Assembly (NCBI GenBank): GCA_021775805.1
Contig: JAJFHD010000119.1
Location: 1 to 64,000, forward strand
Source of the DNA: Alphaproteobacteria bacterium
Lineage (GTDB): Bacteria > Pseudomonadota > Alphaproteobacteria > Rhizobiales > JAJFHC01
Direction of reading: 5' to 3'
Length of the DNA: 64,000 bases
Each line of letters starts with the position of its first letter. The first letter of the stretch is position 1. Below, one piece after another: positions 50,691 through 58,830 of this stretch. Below the pieces are notes generated by a model. That model did not search any database, was not told the origin of the DNA, and saw only the letters and a program-made list of their open reading frames with translations. A program made the position numbers and the translations under genes.

Positions 50691-51794
50691 ATGTCGCCTG
50701 CAAAACCCCAACCGCGTGCAAGTATCCTTGACATTGCTGTCTATGTTCCCGGCAAAAGCAAAGCTGCGCCCAATGTGAAGACATTCAAACTGTCATCCAA
50801 CGAGACCCCGCTTGGGCCCAGCCCCGAGGCGCGGAAGGCCTATGAGAACGCGGGAACCTCTCTGGAGTTGTATCCGGATGGTCCTGCCAATGACCTGCGC
50901 GATGCGGTTGGTGCGCATTACGGTCTCAATCCCGACCGCATCGTCTGCGGTGCCGGGTCGGATGAACTGCTGTCCCTGATATCGCAGGCCTATATCGCTC
51001 CGGGCGACGAGGCGATCTACACCAAGCACGGATTTCTGGTCTACGAAATTGCGATCCGCACGAATGGCGGTGTCCCGGTTGTCGCAGACGAAACCGATCG
51101 CACGGCAGATGTGGACAATATTCTCGCGGCAGTAACGGACCGCACCAAAGTCGTGTTTCTGGCCAATCCGAACAATCCCACCGGCACCTACCTGCCGTTC
51201 GACGAAGTCCGCCGGCTGCACGAGGGCCTGCCGGGCAACGTTGTTCTGGTGATCGACGCCGCCTATGCGGAGTATGTTCACCGCAACGACTATGAATCCG
51301 GCATCGAACTGGTCGCCACGTCCAGCAATGTCATCATGACCCGCACGTTCTCCAAGATCTACGGCCTTGCGGCGCTCAGGCTCGGTTGGGCCTATGGTCC
51401 CGCTGAGATGATCGACGTCATGAACCGGATCAGAGGACCGTTTAACGTCAACGCGCCGGCGATTGCGGCAGGGGTTGAGGCGTTGCGCGACGTCGCCTTC
51501 ACGGAAAAGGCGGTTGAACACAATGGGCGCTGGCTCACATGGCTTTCTGAGGAGATTGAAAGACTGGGCCTTGGGGTAACCCCAAGCGTTGGCAATTTCC
51601 TGCTGGTGGATTTCTCCGGCACCGACGGAAAGTCCGCTGCCGACGCGGATGCGTTTCTCATCGAGCGCGGAATCATTTTGCGGCGGCTGGAGAACTATCA
51701 CCTGGCGGATTGCCTGCGCCTCACGGTTGGTTCCGAAGAGGCCAATCATGCGGTGATTGCCGCCCTGAAGGAATTCCTGGAAGTGGCAGGCTGA
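50691..51794 (+). CDS. hisC: Histidinol-phosphate aminotransferase
   Basis: A 367-residue fold-type I PLP aminotransferase. KLSSNETPLGPSPEARKAYE, ELYPDGPANDLRDAVGAHYG, VFLANPNNPTGTYLPFDEVR, LVIDAAYAEYV and TRTFSKIYGLAALRLGWAYG (PLP lysine in TFSK) are HisC motifs; LRLTVGSEEANHAVIAALKE ends it. It transaminates imidazole-acetol phosphate and, in this group, often arogenate or phenylalanine precursors as well. tyrC begins 4 bases after its stop, so an aromatic-amino-acid role is likely. metX is divergent. Confidence 0.94.
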   Translation: MSPAKPQPRASILDIAVYVPGKSKAAPNVKTFKLSSNETPLGPSPEARKAYENAGTSLELYPDGPANDLRDAVGAHYGLNPDRIVCGAGSDELLSLISQAYIAPGDEAIYTKHGFLVYEIAIRTNGGVPVVADETDRTADVDNILAAVTDRTKVVFLANPNNPTGTYLPFDEVRRLHEGLPGNVVLVIDAAYAEYVHRNDYESGIELVATSSNVIMTRTFSKIYGLAALRLGWAYGPAEMIDVMNRIRGPFNVNAPAIAAGVEALRDVAFTEKAVEHNGRWLTWLSEEIERLGLGVTPSVGNFLLVDFSGTDGKSAADADAFLIERGIILRRLENYHLADCLRLTVGSEEANHAVIAALKEFLEVAG

Positions 51795-51798
51795 GCGC

Positions 51799-52746
51799 AT
51801 GTCTTCCCATCACTTCGAGCATGTCGCCCTGATCGGGCTGGGCCTGATTGGCTCGTCGCTGGCGCATGCCATGCACAGAGGCGGACTCGCCGGCAAGATA
51901 TCGGGCTATGCCCGCAGCCCGGAAACCCGCGACCGTGCCATGGCCCTTGGCCTGGTCGACACGGTCCATGCCAACGCCGCAGAAGCGGTCCGGGGTGCAG
52001 ATCTGGTCATTGTCTGCGCGCCGGTCGGTGCCTTTGCCGCTATTGGTGAGGAAATCGGTCCTGCAATCGCCCAAGGATGCATCGTGACGGATGTGGGTTC
52101 GGTCAAGGAACCTGTGTTCGAGGCCCTTGCTCCTTGCCTGGCCGACGGTGTTTCTCTTATTCCAGGGCATCCGATTGCGGGCACCGAACAGTCCGGGCCG
52201 GACTCCGGCTTTGCCGAACTGTTCGACGGCCGCTGGTGCATCCTCACACCGCCGGATGATGTCGACGAGGACGCTTACGAGAGGCTCGCCAACCTGTGGC
52301 GGGCCTGCGGTTCGATGGTCGAGCGGATGGATGCGGCCCACCATGACCGTGTTCTGGCGATCACGAGCCACTTGCCGCATCTGATCGCCTACAACATCGT
52401 TGGAACGGCGGCCGAACTGGAGGAAGTCACGCAATCGGAAGTCATCAAGTTTTCTGCCAGCGGATTTCGCGATTTCACCCGCCTCGCCGCATCCGACCCG
52501 ACCATGTGGCGTGACGTTTTCCTGGCCAACAAGGATGCCGTGCTCGAGATGCTGGGATGCTTTACCGAGGACCTGCAGGCGCTGCAGAAAATCATCCGCA
52601 AGGGCGATGGTGAGGCCCTGTTCAACCATTTTACCAATACCCGGGCGATCCGGCGCAGCATTGTCGATGCCGGCCAGGATACGGCCTTGCCAAACTTCGG
52701 CCGCATGGCAGCGACGCAAGCCGGCGCCGGTGAGGAGGAAGAGTAG
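51799..52746 (+). CDS. tyrC: Prephenate/arogenate dehydrogenase
   Basis: A 315-residue NAD-dependent enzyme of tyrosine synthesis. VALIGLGLIGSSLAHAMHRG binds NAD, DVGSVKEPVFEAL and LIPGHPIAGTEQSGPDSGFA carry the catalytic histidine, and MDAAHHDRVLAITSHLPHLI and RLAASDPTMWRDVFLANKDA are family blocks. It follows hisC by 4 bases, a pair typical of Hyphomicrobiales, in which HisC-type enzymes also supply the aminotransferase step. Ends TAG. Confidence 0.94.
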   Translation: MSSHHFEHVALIGLGLIGSSLAHAMHRGGLAGKISGYARSPETRDRAMALGLVDTVHANAAEAVRGADLVIVCAPVGAFAAIGEEIGPAIAQGCIVTDVGSVKEPVFEALAPCLADGVSLIPGHPIAGTEQSGPDSGFAELFDGRWCILTPPDDVDEDAYERLANLWRACGSMVERMDAAHHDRVLAITSHLPHLIAYNIVGTAAELEEVTQSEVIKFSASGFRDFTRLAASDPTMWRDVFLANKDAVLEMLGCFTEDLQALQKIIRKGDGEALFNHFTNTRAIRRSIVDAGQDTALPNFGRMAATQAGAGEEEE

Positions 52747-52752
52747 CGGCGG

Positions 52753-53907
52753 TCAGGTGATCAGGACTTTGCGGGGATACTCAGTCAGATAGTCAAAACC
52801 GCTTTCGGTGACGACGATGGAGTCGCCGATGCGCCCGCCGAGCCGGCCATCAAGCGAAATCCCGCCGTCGACGGCAAAGGTCATTCCCGGTTGCAGGATG
52901 GTCTTGTCGCCGGCTTTCAGTTCAGGCGACTCCAGGTAGGCGACACCGATTGAGCGACCGGTGCGGTAACCGGTTTCATAGCCGCGCTCGCGGTAAACCA
53001 CATTGGCCGCTTCTGCGACGGACTCTGCCGTGACACCCGGGCGGACGGCGGCGAGGGCTGCCTGCTGGGCATCAATGGCTGCCTGCTGAACCCGGGCGGC
53101 CTCGTCGGAGACTTCACCGACGAAGAACATGCGGTCGAATCCGAGTTTGTACTGCTTGAACTGGGCCATGTTGCAGAAACAGAAATAGACCGGATCGCCC
53201 CTTTCGTACGTCTTGACGCTTGCCCGGCGATGAACCATCGACGTGTCGGTGCCGCTCTGCAGGACCTGCAGGTTGTGGATCAGGGGCGACACGAAGGCCT
53301 CCCAGCCGCGTGCGGTGAGAAATCCCGCGGCCTTGCGGGTTCCCGCATTCATCACCGCCAGGGCCGATTCATATTCCGGCGCGCCTTCCGCCAGCGAGTC
53401 CTCGGCAGCGGCCATCATGGCGCCGGCAATCTGGCCGGCCTGACGCATGACCTCTATTTCTTCGGGCGACTTGATCATGCGCATGGCACCCATGACCGGA
53501 CCGATGTCGGCCAAAGGTGTTGCGGGGAAACGGTCGTCGAGAAAATTCCTGACAATCGCTGGAATTTGCCCCTGTTCCACATGGATCTTTTCAGGCGTGT
53601 GACCCTGCAGCAATCCGCCCAAAACCGCGGACCAGGAATTGGGTCCAAAATCCTCCCAGGTCCGGATGTCTTCGACCCAGGTCATGGCGCCCACCATTTC
53701 GCTTTCCATCAGCGGCGTGACCACTACCGGGGGGTCTTCAGGCGTTAAGACCAGGAAGGTGGGGCGGCCAAACTCGACACCCAGATAGCCCCAGAACCCT
53801 GCCAAGTAGGCAATCGAGCTTTCATCGGTGAGAATGACGGCCTGCACACCGGCGTCCCTGAGACGATCTTGAAACTCCGATGTCCGTTTTTTTGCCTGTT
53901 CAAGCAT
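52753..53907 (-). CDS. M24-fold (pita-bread) hydrolase lacking the metal ligands, creatinase/ectoine-hydrolase-like
   Basis: A 384-residue protein with the two-domain creatinase/prolidase layout (N-domain about 1-135). MGAMRMIKSPEEIEVMRQAG begins the catalytic domain. The five usual metal ligands appear substituted: the DxG...D strand pair reads VYFCFCNMAQFKQYKLGFDR, the histidine motif HGIG reads RSIG, the IEPG glutamate is AVDGG and the final RIED is RIGD. Creatinase also lacks these ligands, so this is probably a metal-independent C-N hydrolase rather than a peptidase. A small membrane-protein gene precedes it by 36 bases on the same strand. Substrate unknown. Confidence 0.8.
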   Translation of the reverse strand: MLEQAKKRTSEFQDRLRDAGVQAVILTDESSIAYLAGFWGYLGVEFGRPTFLVLTPEDPPVVVTPLMESEMVGAMTWVEDIRTWEDFGPNSWSAVLGGLLQGHTPEKIHVEQGQIPAIVRNFLDDRFPATPLADIGPVMGAMRMIKSPEEIEVMRQAGQIAGAMMAAAEDSLAEGAPEYESALAVMNAGTRKAAGFLTARGWEAFVSPLIHNLQVLQSGTDTSMVHRRASVKTYERGDPVYFCFCNMAQFKQYKLGFDRMFFVGEVSDEAARVQQAAIDAQQAALAAVRPGVTAESVAEAANVVYRERGYETGYRTGRSIGVAYLESPELKAGDKTILQPGMTFAVDGGISLDGRLGGRIGDSIVVTESGFDYLTEYPRKVLIT

Positions 53908-53943
53908 GAGGGTGCTCCGTTAGGTGGTCTGGAATAGGTTGGC

Positions 53944-54159
53944 TCAGTCGGTCTGAGCGGAATTGTTGCCCGACGATGGAGATGTTTCGGTTACGGAATT
54001 GAAGACCGGGCGCAGAACGATCAGCGCGATCATCACGGCAAAACCCGCCACCGCCAGCTTCCAGGCGTCCTTGCGGTACTTCAGTCCGGGCCAACCCAGC
54101 GGCTTCAGCACCTGAATGAACGCGATTGCCGCGAAAAACAGCATTATGAGCTTGGCCAA
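53944..54159 (-). CDS. Small two-helix membrane protein, unknown
   Basis: About 71 residues from TTG 54159, chosen because GGGAGG lies 5 bases upstream; the 87-residue frame from 54207 has no site. Two hydrophobic segments are seen: LIMLFFAAIAFIQVLKPLGW and AWKLAVAGFAVMIALIVLRP. The tail is polar (TETSPSSGNNSAQTD). No family is recognised. It is co-directional with the M24-like gene. Confidence 0.5.
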   Translation of the reverse strand: MAKLIMLFFAAIAFIQVLKPLGWPGLKYRKDAWKLAVAGFAVMIALIVLRPVFNSVTETSPSSGNNSAQTD

Positions 54160-54252
54160 ATCATCCTCCCTGCATCCCCGCCGACAGCAGAAACGCGACA
54201 AACTCATTCCTGCTTACAGGCTAAACCGGTTGAATGGAAGTGTAGGCGTGCC

Positions 54253-55440
54253 TCAAACGGCAGCGGTGCCTGGCGGAGCACGAAACGGTACTTTCCAGGC
54301 AATGACGGCAGACGATGTCAGCCCGACAAAACCGGCGAGCATGATTGTGAACTGGTATTCGCCGAGCCAGGTGTAGAGCACGCCGGCAAACCATGGCGCC
54401 GTCAGACCTGCCAGCCCCCAGGCGGTGAACACGCGGCCATAGATTCGCGCGGCATCGGCGATACCGAAATACTGGACGATGGCGGCCGGGTAGACGACGA
54501 TCAGAGCACCGTAACAGAACCCGATTGTCCCCAAGGTCAGGACGACGGCCGCAAAGCCGCTCAAGGCCGGCATCAGCCACAGGCACGCTGCGGTTGTCAG
54601 AGGCAACAGGATCAGAAGTTTCTTCGCGGCAATCCGGTCCGATAGGGGACCTGCGCAAATGCCGCCGAACATGTTTCCCAGGCCAATCAACATAGTGCCC
54701 AGCACCGCTTGATCGTTGCTGAAGCCCAGAGACCGGACAATACCGGAAGCGTGCCCAATTATCATCAGGCCGGCAGCCGCACCGGCGCCGTATCCGAACC
54801 ACAGAGCCCACTGAAGCGGCAGGTCCCGTCGGCTTTGTCCGGGGGACTCGGAATTGCCGGCGGATCGATAGCGGGCATCGGCGAACCACAGGAGGGCGGA
54901 CGTGATACACCCGGCCAGCAGGACGCAGACCAACAATACCAGCATGCCGCCCGAGAGACCGCTGCTGGCGAGGGCCGAACTGAAGAACTTTGGAAAGAGG
55001 GCCGCGCCTAGGGCGTAGGCCGCGGTTACAATGCCAATGGCGAGTCCGCTCTTGTGCGGATAGGCCTGTGCGGAGATCTGAATGGCAAAGCCGTAGCCGA
55101 CGCCGTTGGCGGCGCCAAACAGAATGCCGTAACCGATCCAGAAACCAGCCAATGACGAGGTCAAGATGCAGACCACGCTTCCTGCAGCGGCAAGCAACGT
55201 TGCGAACAGCGTAATGCCCCAGGCCGGCGCGGCAGCATAGATCCTGTGCCCGACAAGGACCATGAATGTGAGACTGAGCAGGGCGATCGAGTATGTCAGG
55301 CTGGCCTCGGCACGCGATGCGGCAAACGCCGTTTCCAGTGGTGTCAGGAATACAGAGAAGGCATGGACCGAACCCAGGGCGAACGTAAAAAGGGCACTTG
55401 CCGACAACACATAGAAAGAGGAATGACGTTGCCGGGTCAT
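54253..55440 (-). CDS. MFS transporter, OFA-like
   Basis: A 395-residue protein with about 12 membrane helices. FALGSVHAFSVFLTPLETAF, ILFGAANGVGYGFAIQISAQ, YPHKSGLAIGIVTAAYALGA and GAGAAAGLMIIGHASGIVRS follow the pattern of the oxalate/formate antiporter branch, with GNMFGGICAGPLSDRIAAKK as the inter-domain motif. Such carriers move small carboxylates. It is transcribed with the small membrane protein and M24-like gene and could take up their substrate. Confidence 0.85.
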   Translation of the reverse strand: MTRQRHSSFYVLSASALFTFALGSVHAFSVFLTPLETAFAASRAEASLTYSIALLSLTFMVLVGHRIYAAAPAWGITLFATLLAAAGSVVCILTSSLAGFWIGYGILFGAANGVGYGFAIQISAQAYPHKSGLAIGIVTAAYALGAALFPKFFSSALASSGLSGGMLVLLVCVLLAGCITSALLWFADARYRSAGNSESPGQSRRDLPLQWALWFGYGAGAAAGLMIIGHASGIVRSLGFSNDQAVLGTMLIGLGNMFGGICAGPLSDRIAAKKLLILLPLTTAACLWLMPALSGFAAVVLTLGTIGFCYGALIVVYPAAIVQYFGIADAARIYGRVFTAWGLAGLTAPWFAGVLYTWLGEYQFTIMLAGFVGLTSSAVIAWKVPFRAPPGTAAV

Positions 55441-55448
55441 CCCAGGCC

Positions 55449-56513
55449 CTAGAAAAGCGGCTTCAGGCGCGTGAATTTGAACGGACCGATGTAAACACGC
55501 CCCTTTGACAGAATGATGGGCATGACAGTCCAGCCGGGTCTGTTTTCGTCGGTTTGCTGCGAGAGCAGCCCGATGGCGGTGGACGCGAGTGCGGCCTCAT
55601 CGGACTTTAGAGCCCCTGCGGCCACAAGGTCGCGGAAAATGCCCGCCATATCGTTGACCGCGGCATCAAGCCGTCCGTTGAGGCGGCCTTTGTCATCCAG
55701 TTTCACGGTGCCGACAGCGTCGGTTTCCCGTCCGTCAATCTTTGCCGCAAGTCTCTTGATCTCAAGCATACCGCCGCGCGCCTGCCAGGCACGAAGATCG
55801 CTGTGCGCGGCAGCCGGCCAGTGGGTAACGGTCGCCGCCAGGTCTCCGGATTCCAGCCGAACATTGTTGAGACCCATGGTCGTGCCCAATCTGCCGGAAT
55901 AGATGAGGTCTCTAAGTGCAACAGAGACGTTTTGACCGGGAACCGTCACCTGAGACGGCGACCAGTGTGCGAGCATGGAACCCAGCTCAACGCTGGCGTC
56001 TTCGAGTAGTTTTCCGGACTTCGACGCCCTGATGCGCCCGGCCCAAGATTGCGTTTTCACGGAGAACTCCTCGACCGACGCCACCCCGACCTTAACACCG
56101 GCGCGCAAATGCGCCGTGTCCCCGGAGATTGTGAAACTGTCGGCGAAAGTGGTTTCGGGCGCAGGAGGCAATGAAACATCGATCTGAAAAGGAGGGGCGA
56201 ACTCCATGACCATGTGTTGCGGACGATACGCCAATGCCGAGGCGGACAGCCTCGCAGCGGTTCCCTCGATTTTCGAAGACCCCCTGGTGAACTTGAACGC
56301 GGCCTGATCGCAGATGTAGGAAAACCGGAAAGGGAAGCCGGCCCAGGTCGCTTGTGAGCACGATAGCTCCAGACCGCGCTGCGGCAGGGTGGCGACCTGT
56401 CTCTTGGCTACTTCCCGGGCAGCATACCAATAGGCGACCCATAAAACGGACACCGCGATCAAACCCAGTAGAGGAAGCGTGATCAGCCAGGATTTCCGGC
56501 GACTGCCTGTCAT
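55449..56513 (-). CDS. DUF2125 family protein
   Basis: A 354-residue protein from ATG 56513. One N-terminal membrane helix (about 9-31, WLITLPLLGLIAVSVLWVAY) is followed by AAREVAKRQVATLPQRGLEL and SCSQATWAGFPFRFSYICDQ, the DUF2125 start with two cysteines, then repeated beta-rich segments ending VYIGPFKFTRLKPLF. Members are envelope proteins of alphaproteobacteria of unknown role, probably periplasmic with a single anchor. The 19 residues before ATG 56513 lack support. Confidence 0.85.
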   Translation of the reverse strand: MTGSRRKSWLITLPLLGLIAVSVLWVAYWYAAREVAKRQVATLPQRGLELSCSQATWAGFPFRFSYICDQAAFKFTRGSSKIEGTAARLSASALAYRPQHMVMEFAPPFQIDVSLPPAPETTFADSFTISGDTAHLRAGVKVGVASVEEFSVKTQSWAGRIRASKSGKLLEDASVELGSMLAHWSPSQVTVPGQNVSVALRDLIYSGRLGTTMGLNNVRLESGDLAATVTHWPAAAHSDLRAWQARGGMLEIKRLAAKIDGRETDAVGTVKLDDKGRLNGRLDAAVNDMAGIFRDLVAAGALKSDEAALASTAIGLLSQQTDENRPGWTVMPIILSKGRVYIGPFKFTRLKPLF

Positions 56514-56687
56514 TGCCTGTTTCCGATGGTGAGAGGTTTGTTTACATAATGTGACATCAGACAAAAACAAACATTATTGCAATGAATTTCGACAAGCCTT
56601 GGGCATGGTGTTGCCAATTCGTCGCTATTGACGACGTTAACCGGGAACATCCAGCCTGAAAGACCATTGCGCCAGCAGGTGACATCG

Positions 56688-57704
56688 ATGTCCTTGAACG
56701 ATCTCGAAAAACGTCTTTCCGGGTTCCGGCGCATCGGTCTGGCAACCCTGCCAACGCCGCTGTTGCCGTTGAAACGCCTGACCAGCACGCTAGGCGGGCC
56801 GCGGATATGGGTCAAGCGGGAGGACTGTACCGGGATAGGTATGGGCGGCAACAAATTGAGAAAACTCGACTTTGTGCTGCGCGAGGCGCTTGCTGAAGGG
56901 GCCGATACGCTGGTGTCCGGCGGCGTGGTTCAGTCAAACAGCCAGCGCCAGGTTGCAGCGGCTGCGGCCAAGCTGGGCTTGGCGTGTCATTTGGCGGTTT
57001 ATCACGGGCGGGTTCCGGTCAAGACGGTTGACTACGAATCCAGTGGAAATGTTCTCCTCAACAAGCTGTTTGGCGCGTGTCTGCATGACGTGCCGTGGAC
57101 CGGTGACCGCAACGCCGCGATATGCGATCTGGCGGAGTCGCTCCGGGGAAAGGGCCATCGTCCCTACATCGTGCCCTACGGGGTGTCGAGTGCCATGGGA
57201 GCGGTCGGCTACGCCTCGGCGGCCGCGGAACTCTGCGGCCAGCTGGGCGCCGTTGAGGGAACGCTCAATGCGGTGGTTCATTGTTCGGGGAGCGGTGCCA
57301 CGCAGGCGGGCCTTGTCATCGGGGCTGCGGCCTGCCTTCCGGACACGGACATCGTCGGAATCGATATCGATGCGGAACCGGACCGGGTGCGTGCAGATGT
57401 CGTCGGCTATGCCCGCGGTGGCGCCGAATTGCTCGATATGGATTTCGATGACAGCCGCGTCGAGGTTGTCGCCGGCCATGCCGGTCCGGCCTACGGCGTG
57501 CCGCACGAAGCAACGCTCGAGGCCATACGAATGGCGGGCCATCTGGAGGCACTGACCGTGGATCCGGTTTATTCCGGCAAAGGCCTGGCAGGTCTGATCT
57601 CGCTGGTCAGGGCTGGGCGCTGGAAGGCATCGGACAACGTTGTTTTTGTCCATACAGGCGGCGAACCGGCGCTTTTTGCCTACCGGCAAGCACTGGGGCT
57701 GTGA
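56688..57704 (+). CDS. PLP-dependent D-cysteine desulfhydrase/ACC-deaminase-like protein
   Basis: A 338-residue fold-type II PLP enzyme from ATG 56688 with AGGTGA upstream. RRIGLATLPTPLLPLKRLTS, DCTGIGMGGNKLRKLDFVLR (PLP lysine in GGNK), LVSGGVVQSNSQRQVAAAAA and VDPVYSGKGLAGLISLVRAG, then FVHTGGEPALFAY, are the family blocks. It could split D-cysteine to pyruvate, H2S and ammonia or deaminate a related amino acid. Divergent from the DUF2125 gene. Confidence 0.9.
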   Translation: MSLNDLEKRLSGFRRIGLATLPTPLLPLKRLTSTLGGPRIWVKREDCTGIGMGGNKLRKLDFVLREALAEGADTLVSGGVVQSNSQRQVAAAAAKLGLACHLAVYHGRVPVKTVDYESSGNVLLNKLFGACLHDVPWTGDRNAAICDLAESLRGKGHRPYIVPYGVSSAMGAVGYASAAAELCGQLGAVEGTLNAVVHCSGSGATQAGLVIGAAACLPDTDIVGIDIDAEPDRVRADVVGYARGGAELLDMDFDDSRVEVVAGHAGPAYGVPHEATLEAIRMAGHLEALTVDPVYSGKGLAGLISLVRAGRWKASDNVVFVHTGGEPALFAYRQALGL

Positions 57705-57829
57705 GGCTTCCGGCAGCGCGCAAAACAGTGGCATTGGATTTAGAGGGTCATTGACGGCTGCAATTGCCCGGTTGCAATGATGGCCGTGTTCGGGTCTTTT
57801 TGCCGGGCCATCATTGTTGGGATACGGAC

Positions 57830-58375
57830 ATGCAGAGCAACTGGGTCTTTGGTTACGGGTCGCTGATGTGGCGGCCGGGGTTTCGGTATCTCGAACGCCA
57901 TAAGGCCCGGGTCGACGGTTTGCACCGCAGCCTGTGCGTTTATTCTCATGTGCATCGCGGGACGCCCGACAAACCCGGATTGGTCCTGGCGCTCGACGAT
58001 GGCGGGTTTTGCGAGGGGGTGGCGTTTCGCGTGGACGAATGCGACTGGGAGGAGACGTGTGCCTATCTTCGCGCCCGAGAACAGGTGACCATGGTGTACC
58101 TGGAAACAAGACAGACCGTACGTCTTCATGCCGACGAGCCACAGGAAGTGGAGGCGTTGTGCTTTGTCGTCGACACCAGCCACATGCAATATGCCGGACG
58201 GCTGGATCTTGAAACGCAGGCACGACTGGTTCGCGACGGGGTCGGTCAGTCGGGTAAAAACCCGGAGTACCTGGAGAACACGGTTCTGCATCTAAGGGAG
58301 ATGCAGATTCACGATCACGATCTTGAGGCCCTGTTTGAGAGGGTCAATGGCGGGCTGAGACAAGACTCGCCCTAG
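57830..58375 (+). CDS. Gamma-glutamylcyclotransferase, ChaC type
   Basis: A 181-residue protein from ATG 57830. VFGYGSLMWRPGFRYLER is the ChaC YGSL motif, and SGKNPEYLENTVLHLREM carries the catalytic glutamate. Such enzymes release 5-oxoproline from glutathione. The frame start 57764 adds residues outside the family. It converges on the SOS-type gene with a 4-base overlap of ends. Confidence 0.9.
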   Translation: MQSNWVFGYGSLMWRPGFRYLERHKARVDGLHRSLCVYSHVHRGTPDKPGLVLALDDGGFCEGVAFRVDECDWEETCAYLRAREQVTMVYLETRQTVRLHADEPQEVEALCFVVDTSHMQYAGRLDLETQARLVRDGVGQSGKNPEYLENTVLHLREMQIHDHDLEALFERVNGGLRQDSP

Positions 58376-58773
58376 CTCGAGTGCAGGCAGGGGCTTGTGC
58401 GTTGGCCGGCCAGATGGCGATGGCGGATGTCGTTGAGGATATCGCGCCGCTGGCGGGTGGTGTCGGCCATCAGATGAAGGTGGATTTCATTGGCACCCGA
58501 ACGGCGGGCATGGGCCAAAGCCTGGCCGTACCGGACAATGGCAGGCACATTTTCAATAATACCGGCATCGATTACCGTGCGTCTCCCGTCGAGATCCTTG
58601 CGAACGGCAAGATAGACCGCACCATCGAGTTCGGGCAAGGTTTCGGGATCGAAAACCGTGTGAAGGTAACGGTCGCCGGACCTGCCGTACCAGTAGTGAA
58701 ATGCGCCTGCAAAAGACCGGTTCCGGGTCACCTGAGCGGGCATGTTGCCCATCATTTCATGATTCGTTTGCAT
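58372..58773 (-). CDS. Unknown protein under an SOS (LexA) promoter
   Basis: About 133 residues from ATG 58773, with 58743 (MPAQVTRNRSF) as a good alternative because the -10 element implies transcription starting near 58773. SFAGAFHYWYGRSGDRYLHT, VFDPETLPELDGAVYLAVRK, RRTVIDAGIIENVPAIVRYG and QALAHARRSGANEIHLHLMA are well-ordered alpha/beta segments; no family is recognised, no signal or membrane helix is present. A perfect GTTC-N7-GTTC box covers its -10 region. It lies downstream of nrdJ on the same strand, so a DNA-damage role is suggested. The C-terminus overlaps ChaC. Confidence 0.7.
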   Translation of the reverse strand: MQTNHEMMGNMPAQVTRNRSFAGAFHYWYGRSGDRYLHTVFDPETLPELDGAVYLAVRKDLDGRRTVIDAGIIENVPAIVRYGQALAHARRSGANEIHLHLMADTTRQRRDILNDIRHRHLAGQRTSPCLHSS

Positions 58774-58775
58774 GA

Positions 58776-58790
58776 GAACAAAAGTAGAAC
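58776..58790 (-). promoter_or_regulatory. Alphaproteobacterial LexA (SOS) box
   Basis: Minus strand GTTCTACTTTTGTTC is an exact GTTC-N7-GTTC site, the LexA recognition sequence of alphaproteobacteria. It overlaps the -10 hexamer of the promoter, the usual place for repression. Confidence 0.82.
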
Positions 58791-58809
58791 ATTGGGGTTT
58801 GAATGTCAA
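58781..58809 (-). promoter_or_regulatory. Promoter of the SOS-type gene
   Basis: Minus strand TTGACA (58804-58809), an exact 17-base spacer and TACTTT (58781-58786) as -10. A start a few bases later would give a leaderless or very short-leader message. Confidence 0.65.
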
Positions 58810-58830
58810 CGCCTAAGCACGTTTCCAGGC

